DNA of 64,000 nt. Source: Nigrospora sphaerica (Eukaryota; Ascomycota; Sordariomycetes; Amphisphaeriales; Apiosporaceae). The first letter of the stretch is position 1. Each line of letters begins with the position of its first letter. Of the stretch, positions 57,504 to 64,000 are shown one piece after another. Location: the NCBI GenBank assembly GCA_018287875.1, contig JAGVVL010000009.1, positions 3,348,001 through 3,412,000 of the forward strand, written 5' to 3'. Made by a program: the position numbers and the translations under genes. The notes beneath the pieces were generated by a model. The model worked only from the letters and a program-made list of their open reading frames with translations. It had not been told where the DNA came from and ran no database searches.

Positions 57504-58717
57504 ATGGATGTCCGGCTTCCCATTATTGGAGCTGCCGCCTCGCCCCATGAAAAGAGCTGGGCCGAGTGCAACGGATGTGGAAATAGACCTACCGCCGCCG
57601 AGGCCAGACCTTCGGCCCCGTCCACGCTGGCCTGGGCCCACAGCGTCGAGACGGCCAACGACTTCCGCTCCGACATCTTCACGAAGCCCACGCTGCCCAT
57701 GCTGGAGGCCATCATCCACACGACGCCCGGGGACGGTGAGTTCGAAGAGGACGGCACGACGCGCGCGCTCCAGGACTACGTGGCCGGGCTCGTGGGGCAC
57801 GACGCGGCGCTGCTGGTGCTGTCGGGGACCATGGGCAACCAGGTGGCGCTGCGCACGGCCCTGGCGACGGCGCCGCCGTACTCGCTAGCGGCTGACTACC
57901 GGAGCCACATCCTGAACTGGGAGACGGGCGGCGCGGCGGCGACAAGCGGGGCCATGGTCCGGGCCGTGGTGCCGGCCAACGGCCACCACGTCACGCTCGA
58001 CGACATCAAGCCGCGCGTCATCCTCACAGCCACCATCTACGACTGCCCGACCCGCGTTACCAGTCTCGAGAACCCGCTGAACGGGACCGTCATGCCCCTC
58101 GCCGATCTCGTCGCTATCTCGACCTGGGCCCGCGCGCAGAACCCGCCCATCCATATGCACCTGGACGGCGCGCGCTTCTGGGAGGCTGTGGCGGCCGGGG
58201 CGTGGCGGTTCGAAGAGGTCGGCCGCTGGTTTGACAGCATCCAGCTCTGCCTATCCAAGGGCTTCGGCGCCCCCATGGGCAGCATCGTCACGGGCGGCGC
58301 CGCCTTCATCGAGCAGGCCAAGGCCTTCCGCCACCTCTTCGGCGGCGGCGTGCGGGCGGCCGGCATCATTGCGCCCCGGCCCGCGTCGCCATCGACTCCG
58401 TCTTCCTGGAAGGTAAGCTGCAGGGGGCCCGGCGAAAGGCCAAGGCTGCCTCGGCCCTTTGGGAGAAGCTGGGCGGGAAGCTCCAGCTGCCAGCCGAGAC
58501 CAACATGGTGTTGCTGGATTTGGTAGCCTCGGGGGTCACACCAGGTCGGTTTTATGATCTGGCGCCAGATTTTGGTTTGAAAATGATGGATTTGGTGGTT
58601 GGCCGGCTCGTATTCCATTATCAAATCACCGAGGAGGCTTTCGAACGGCTCCGTAACTTGTTCCGGGCCGTTCTCACCCCTGACGAGCCGGTGGACGCCA
58701 CGAGTCAGCGCAGCTGA
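57504..58717 (+). pseudogene. Threonine-aldolase-like PLP enzyme with a frame break
   Basis: From the ATG at 57504 the frame gives a fold-type I threonine aldolase/beta-eliminating lyase: NDFRSDIFTKPTLPMLEAI, FEEDGTTRALQDYVAGL, VLSGTMGNQVALRTAL, IHMHLDGARFWEA and LCLSKGFGAPMGS, with the PLP lysine at residue 252. After GGGVRAAGIIA the family continues in another frame as ARVAIDSVFLEGK, ETNMVLLDLV and a C-terminal small domain ending at 58717. The switch lies at 58374-58378 (five bases where three or six would fit), and no GT-AG intron can explain it. Either the gene is dead or the base count is wrong here. An unbroken version would be about 400 residues and would cleave threonine or a related beta-hydroxy amino acid. 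Confidence 0.75.
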
Positions 58718-60042
58718 TAAGGTGATGGATGGCACGTCGATCGAACTCGGCTCTTTACCTGGTGCCTTTTTGTCTTTTGACTTCTCCTCGACTGTGCCTG
58801 CGTAACATTTTTCCTGCTGTATGTAGCGAGGTGAGTCTTACGTCGTAGCAGGTCCCCAGCACGGGTCATGATGAAAGTTAACATAGGTAACGCGCAATTG
58901 GTAGGAACGGTGCTGCGAAGTGAGAGGTACTTGGCTGGGTACCTGAAAGGTGACTTTAGGTTGGCGACGTGTTTAGGGACAGCTAGGGATGACGCCAGGA
59001 ACGACGCTTGTCAAGCACGGCAGGCACGGGAACTAGCGGAAGAGCAAAGTGCGGATGGCGGATGTGGGAATGCGGGGAAGGTGCAGCACCCGTCCCACCC
59101 AGGCACGGGGGTTCCGTCGTGGGTGCACAACAGTCCTGACTATACCCAGGAAGAATAACACTCTCGGGGACCCCTTGCGGTCCGAGTCCGGCAGTAGCAG
59201 CGGGTGGGGGTTTGGTTGTTGTTGTCTCTCTGGGTCATATCGGTCTATCCAGTCCGTGCCGTGCTAAGCTGCCACCCACCACTGCTGGGCTTGTAGGGGG
59301 GGGCTCTCGCGTCCAGTGGTGACCGCCTTTTACTTCAATGACGAGAGCGTCCGCCGACCGTGGGCATCAATGCGGCCAACCGGCGGCATGAAACCCTGAG
59401 CATCATCCGCAGTCTTTGCAACCTCCCCGGATCTGCGGCGGAAACCTCGCGGCTCCCGGGACGGGAAGTTCCAGCACGCCGGTCGGCCTGGGCCTCCCTA
59501 CACACCGCCTTTGACGCAATGCTCCCCTCTGCCGGCCCTGAAACAAGATGTGTCCGGAGGCCCGGGGGTCCTGCGTCTGAAGTAACCGCCGCGCCGGTCA
59601 TCTGCCATGTCGCCTGTAGCGGCCATGTAATTGGCTGCGTACAGCAAAATTAACCTTCGCCCCAAGGCCGGCACACCCCACGGCGGATGACGAGTGATGA
59701 CTGAAGGTGATGGGCGGAACGCGGAAGCGGAAGCGGAAGCCACAGATCGCCGAACCACCCTCCCCCCCTGGCCCCTGATGCACAGATAAGTATAGGCGCG
59801 CGATGGCATGCAGGCCCAGTGCATTCGAAGTGGGAGACGGTCTTCCAGCCGCGAAGCCAAGTCTATATCTTGACGGCTGATTGTCTCTCGAGTCGGGTCA
59901 ATTCGTCATCACTTACTTTGCCCCATGATCAATATACTGCGCTCCAGCCCCCCCCTCCCATTTTTGTAAACCAAAGCGCATAAAGCAGGAGCATCGCATA
60001 CCCTGCTTCGGGCACAGCACAGCCCACACAATCTTGGTAACC
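58718..60042. other. Intergenic
   Basis: Upstream region of the ACMSD-like gene. A 96-codon frame at 58868-59158 has no recognisable feature. No gene called. Confidence 0.45.
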
Positions 60043-61456
60043 ATGGCGCCATCCCGTGACGATAACCCGACCGACCGGTGCTGCACAACGACGGGCCGCC
60101 TATCGTCGGCATCCAAGAAGGCGGGGGCGGCGGCGGCGGCGGCTAAACGGGGGCTCGATGGGTCGTCCTTGTTCCGCATAGACACGCACACGCACATCAT
60201 GCCGGCGACGCTGCCGGACCTCTCGGGCTACGCGACCAACTCGGAGAAGAGCCCGTGGCTGACGCTGGAGCCGTCGACGCGGTCGAGCGACGAGGGCGCT
60301 ATCGACATGTACGTGGGCGGCACCTTCTTCCGCACCGTGGAGCCCAACTGTGTGTCGGTGGCGGTGCGGCTGCGCGAGATGGACGCGGCGGGCGTCGATG
60401 TGCAGGTGTTGAGCACGGTGCCCATCCTCTTCTTCTACGACGAGCCGGCGGCGCCCGTGACGGTGCTGGCGCGCGCGCTCAATGATGACCTCGCGGCGGC
60501 GTGTGCGGCCCACCCGGACCGCTTCGTCGGCCTTGCCACGGTGCCACTGCAGGACGTCCCGGCGGCCGTGGCGGAGCTGCGCCGCGCCAAGGGCCTCGGC
60601 CTGCGCGGCGTCGAGATCGGCACCACCATCGGCTCCATGAACCTCGACGACGAGGCCCTCGAGCCCTTCTGGGCCGCCTGCGCCACCCTCGACATGCCCG
60701 TCTTCGTTCACCCGCTGGGCTACGCGCTGCCCAAGGAGAACGCCGAGCGCTGGTCGCGCTACTGGGGCGCCTGGCTGGTCGGCATGCCGTCCGAGACCGC
60801 CCTCGCCATGCTGGCCGTGGCGGCGTCGGGCGTTCCGCTGCGCCACCCGCGCCTCCGCCTGTGCTTTGCCCACGGCGGTGGCGCCTTCCCGGCTCTGCTC
60901 GGCCGCATCCAGCACGGCTACGACTGCCGCCCGGACCTGGTGGCCACCCGGTCCGACGGCGTCTCGCCGGCCGATCACGCCCGCCGCGGGGCCTTCTGGG
61001 TGGACTCGCTGGTGCACGACCCTGACCTGCTCGAGTTCCTGTGCAAGAAGATCGGCACCGACCGCATCGTCATGGGCTCCGACTATCCCTTCCCCTTGGG
61101 CGGTAAGTTCCCCCCCCCGCACCCTTTCCTCTTCAAATTCCCCTTCGCCACACCGGCGCTCGCCGGGCGCTGTCCCGGAATCGGACTGACGGACATGTTC
61201 GACGACAGAGGTGCCCGTAGCCGGCAAGATGCTCTGCAGCGAGGAGCGCCTCGCGGGTTTCCTGAGCTGGGAGGAGCGCGCGCGCATGCTGGCCGGCAAC
61301 GCCATCGAGCTCTTCGACTTGGGCCCGCAGTTCCACGCCACCTACGTGGAACGGCTACGCGCCTTCCAGCAGAGCCTAGGGACGAAAAAGGAGGACGAGC
61401 AGAAGGAAGAGGCCGCAGTCGAGCATCTCGAAGTGCAACCGCTGGTGGCGGCTTGA
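60043..61456 (+). CDS. ACMSD-type decarboxylase (amidohydrolase 2 family)
   Basis: Exon 1 is 60043-61102, the intron is 61103-61208 (GTAAGT...ACAG, 106 nt) and exon 2 is 61209-61456. The product is 435 residues. After a 40-residue leader the TIM-barrel starts with DTHTHIMP, zinc ligands H49 and H51. Further landmarks are [52 protein letters not shown] with another metal histidine, and [11 protein letters not shown] (D347), the last joined by the splice. This matches alpha-amino-beta-carboxymuconate semialdehyde decarboxylase, which diverts the 3-hydroxyanthranilate ring-cleavage product away from NAD synthesis. Related decarboxylases of other aromatic acids share the fold. The LFFYDEPA region and the neighbouring genes favour ACMSD. 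Cytosolic. Confidence 0.88.
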
Positions 61457-61924
61457 GCCCCCGCTGCGACCTGGGAAGGAGTCCAGCCCGCTACGTTTTG
61501 CTGGCTATATTTTTTTTTGGTTCATACTCATCAGGCTGGATTGTGTAAGGGCGTGCATGGGATGACAAGCGGCGGGACGACGCCGTGGCCATATCAGCCG
61601 GCGAAAATGGTTCGGGGTTCAGCAGGCGTTTGGGAAGTGTCTATTTTTGAGAAACTTGGACCTGAATTTTGACGATAAGCCGCTCCCCACTTTGGGGGTG
61701 CTTTCCCACCCAGCTGCTTTCCCATTGCACCCGTGCCTTCCTCGCTGTGATGGAGCCCAGCCCATCATAAACTTCGAGTAGCCCATGACTTGCCCTCCCG
61801 TCTCTGTATCCGTCACATTAGGTAGGTAACTAACCGCCCGACAAACATCCTCGGCGCTCGCCACAAGCGAACGTCCCCCCGACTACCGTCACCCGCCCGC
61901 AAGAGGAAAGGGGAGGCGCCCATT
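61457..61924. other. Convergent intergenic region
   Basis: 3' flanks of the ACMSD-like and RidA-like genes. No gene seen. Confidence 0.5.
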
Positions 61925-62404
61925 TCACGGGGCCGGGGGCATGAGGGCGGTGCACTTGATCTCGACGTTGAGCTTGGGGCTGGGCAGGGCGGCGACCTGG
62001 ACGGTGGTGCGGGCGGGGGCGCGGGCGCGGTCGGGGAAGACCTTGTTCCACTCGTCGTTCATGCCGGCGTAGTCGCCGGCCATGTCGGTAAGGAAGACAG
62101 TGGCGTCGACGACGGCGTCGAGGCCGGCGCGGCCGCCCGTGGCGCCGCGCAGGATGGTGTCAATGTTCTGCAGCACCGCCGCCGTCTGCTGCCGGATGTC
62201 GAGCGTGTGCCGCCCCGTGGCCGCGTCCGTCTCGCACCCGGCGTGGCTGCCGTCGCCGCGCCGCGACGACGTCCCCGACACGTAGATGGTCGCCGGGTTG
62301 CCCGGCACTACCCGCGCGTGCGGGTAGTTGGCCAGCCCCTGCGCCGCCGTGGCCGGCAGGAAGAAGGGCGTACCGTTGGTGGACGAGTCGGAAGAAGAAG
62401 CCAT
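61925..62404 (-). CDS. RidA/YjgF-family protein, candidate 2-aminomuconate deaminase
   Basis: Single exon, 159 residues. It has the chorismate-mutase-like RidA fold landmarks: YPHARVVPGNPATIYVSGTSS, QQTAAVLQNIDTILRGAT, DAVVDATVFLTDMAGDY, and RTTVQVAALPSPKLNVEIKC with the family arginine (R132) and glutamate (E148). Ordinary RidA removes reactive imines. The bacterial 2-aminomuconate deaminases NbaF and AmnD also belong to this family. It sits between an ACMSD and an aldehyde dehydrogenase and is longer than housekeeping RidA (about 130). I therefore infer conversion of 2-aminomuconate to 4-oxalocrotonate plus ammonia. It shares a 589-bp divergent promoter with the dehydrogenase gene. Confidence 0.85.
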   Translation of the reverse strand: MASSSDSSTNGTPFFLPATAAQGLANYPHARVVPGNPATIYVSGTSSRRGDGSHAGCETDAATGRHTLDIRQQTAAVLQNIDTILRGATGGRAGLDAVVDATVFLTDMAGDYAGMNDEWNKVFPDRARAPARTTVQVAALPSPKLNVEIKCTALMPPAP

Positions 62405-62993
62405 GATGAGTGAAAAGGTATCAGGGCGAGGACAATGATATATTGGAAGTGTTGCTGGTGGCAGTCGACGGATATGGACAGGTGATAATGTTTGCAGGTA
62501 TTTCACCGACAATCCCCAGGCGACTGACGATATTGACCACGGCTCAACGGTGAGAGGGACAAGCAACGACACTTCTGAGACTTCAAAGAGAGAGAGAGAG
62601 AGAGAGAGAGAAACCACCACCGTCGGCCGACAGCCGTTGACTCCGATCCAACCGCCGGCTGCAATCTTCTTCACGACCTACGGCCCGGATGTTATCGGCT
62701 CTTAGAAAACCGCACCTACAGCACCCAATAGTACCGCTACCCATACCCCTCCTTAGTCGCAGCCAATCAGAACTCTTCCGCATCCGCTGTAGGACATCCG
62801 CGATGCATATCCGAACACAGTGCCAACTCTCCGCGTGGAGACGAAGGGGCAATCAACAGCTCGTGACGGGGGCATCGACCGAGCATCGCTGTGATGATGG
62901 ATTGATCCTACCTACGAAGTACTCTTTAAACTTGAAAGACCTGGAGATCACCGGCGGGTGAGACAACTCAGGACCCCATAAACACCGGCCAAG
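62405..62993. promoter_or_regulatory. Bidirectional promoter of the RidA-like and dehydrogenase genes
   Basis: The 589 bp between divergent start codons contain a (GA)n run at about 62587-62611, a perfect palindrome GTCGGCCGAC (62622-62631) of the CGG/CCG kind bound by Zn2Cys6 regulators, and a CCAAT box (AGCCAATCAG, about 62761-62770). Shared control of both genes is likely but inferred. Confidence 0.45.
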
Positions 62994-64000
62994 ATGGAGG
63001 ATTCCTCACCACCCAACGCGGCGCTCCGCGACATGTGGTCCTGCGACACGTTGGAGAAGGCCTCGGCCCTCGTGCGGGCCACCGCGAGCGACGGGGCTCC
63101 GGGCCTTGTCTGGCAGAACTACATCGGCAACGAGTTCACCGGCAGCGCCGCGCAGTACATAGACACCATCGACCCTAAGACGGGGCGGACCTTTGCCAAG
63201 GTGCCCATCAGCAGCGAGGCCGATGTGGACCGCGCCCTCGATGCCGCCACCGAGGCCTTCGGGACCTGGTCCAAGACGCCGGCGTCGGTCCGGTCCGGAT
63301 ACCTGCTCAAAGTCGCCGCGCTGCTCCGGGAGCACCGCGAGGTGTTCGCCGTCTGGGAGAGCATCGACCAGGGGAAAACCCTGGAGCGCGCCCGGGTCGA
63401 GGTCGACCGCGCCGTCGCCAACTTCAAGTGAGAGACACACACACACATGCTACTGTTGGTTGGCGAAGTGGATTTGTGGGAAAACACCACCGCCGCCCCC
63501 TTTTTACTTTCTGACGCCCTTCTCTTTCCGCACAGCTACTTCGCGACCTTCATCCTGCACCAGCAGACGGCGGCGCGCGTCGTCGACGGCAGCAACGTGC
63601 TGACGTACGAGCACCGATCGCCGGCGGGCGTCTTCGCCCTCATCTCACCATGGAACATGCCGCTCTACCTGCTGACGTGGAAGGTGGCGCCGTGCCTGGC
63701 CTTTGGCTGCACGGCCGTGGCCAAGCCGTCCGAGGTGACGTCGGCGACGGCCTTTTTGCTCGCCGGCGCCTTCCACCGCGCCGGCCTGCCGCCCGGCGTT
63801 GTCAACCTCGTCTTCGGCGACGGCCCTACCACGGGCGCCGCCCTCGTGCGCAGCCCCCGCGTCCGCGGCGTCTCCTTCACCGGCGGCACCGCCACTGGCG
63901 TCCAGATCCGCCGCGCCACCGCCGACCAGATCGGCAAGCACCTCTCGCTCGAGCTCGGTGGCAAGAACCCCACCCTCGTCTTCGACGACGTCGACCTACC
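62994..64000 (+). CDS. Aldehyde dehydrogenase, probable 2-aminomuconate semialdehyde type; 3' end cut
   Basis: Exon 1 is 62994-63427, the intron is 63428-63535 (GTGAGA...ACAG, 108 nt) and exon 2 starts at 63536 and runs off the window. About 299 residues are visible. Landmarks of the NAD(P)-dependent ALDH superfamily are present: NYIGNEFTG, IDPKTGRTFAKVPISSEADV, ALISPWNMPLYLLTWKVAPC, the cofactor-binding lysine in TAVAKPSEVTS, VVNLVFGDG, SFTGGTATG and LELGGKNPTLVFDDVD. The catalytic cysteine lies beyond the window. The PWNMPLYLLTWKVAPCLAFG stretch resembles ALDH8A1 and bacterial aminomuconate or hydroxymuconate semialdehyde dehydrogenases. With ACMSD nearby, oxidation of 2-aminomuconate semialdehyde to 2-aminomuconate is the likely step. 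Confidence 0.88.

Noticed and set aside
60100..61341. 413-codon minus-strand frame
   Set aside because: Antisense of the ACMSD-like gene with an arginine, histidine and alanine-rich shadow composition.
1..64000. Transposon, CRISPR or rRNA content
   Set aside because: No transposase or reverse-transcriptase motifs, terminal repeats, spaced repeats or rRNA-like conserved segments were seen by eye. A repeat-library search would be needed to exclude degraded elements.

Overview
The window is nuclear DNA from a filamentous ascomycete (Pezizomycotina, most likely a Sordariomycete). Reasons: GC-rich, compact eukaryotic genes broken by many short introns (about 45-170 nt, GTRNGT donors, CTRAC/CTGAC branch sites, YAG acceptors), plus fungal families such as a het-c type incompatibility gene, a CFEM GPI protein, DUF3632, a fused BTA1 betaine-lipid synthase, one-chain urease, MED31, Ada3/Ngg1 and Pol III subunit C11. 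No rRNA, tRNA, CRISPR or intact transposon was recognised. Exon limits are given in each entry and were placed by reading frame, splice consensus and family conservation.

Layout. 1-14 kb: 3' end of an HSP70-like gene (+), a DUF3632 gene (+), a secreted thaumatin-like protein (+), an ankyrin protein (-), RPC11 (+), MED31 (-) and a CFEM protein (+). 15-17 kb: a candidate 63-residue cysteine-rich secreted peptide (+) and a decayed rhodopsin-like membrane protein (-). 17-32 kb: a GH47 alpha-mannosidase (-), a membrane RING-H2 protein (-), a DUF726 hydrolase-like membrane protein (-) and the betaine lipid synthase BTA1 (-), with a CACGTG box beside its TATA element. 34-45 kb: the SAGA subunit Ngg1/Ada3 (+), an F-box-like protein (-), urease (+) and an HMG-box protein (-). 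A gene-poor gap of 4.9 kb follows, then het-c (+).

The last 11 kb look like accessory genome. A broken adenylation-ketosynthase (NRPS-PKS) relic and a frame-broken threonine-aldolase-like gene lie beside three intact genes: an ACMSD-type decarboxylase, a RidA-family protein and an aldehyde dehydrogenase that runs off the window. The last three match successive steps of 3-hydroxyanthranilate meta-cleavage: aminocarboxymuconate semialdehyde to aminomuconate semialdehyde to aminomuconate to oxalocrotonate. They resemble a eukaryotic counterpart of the bacterial nba-type clusters. This is the most interesting candidate system in the window, and it probably continues past base 64000.
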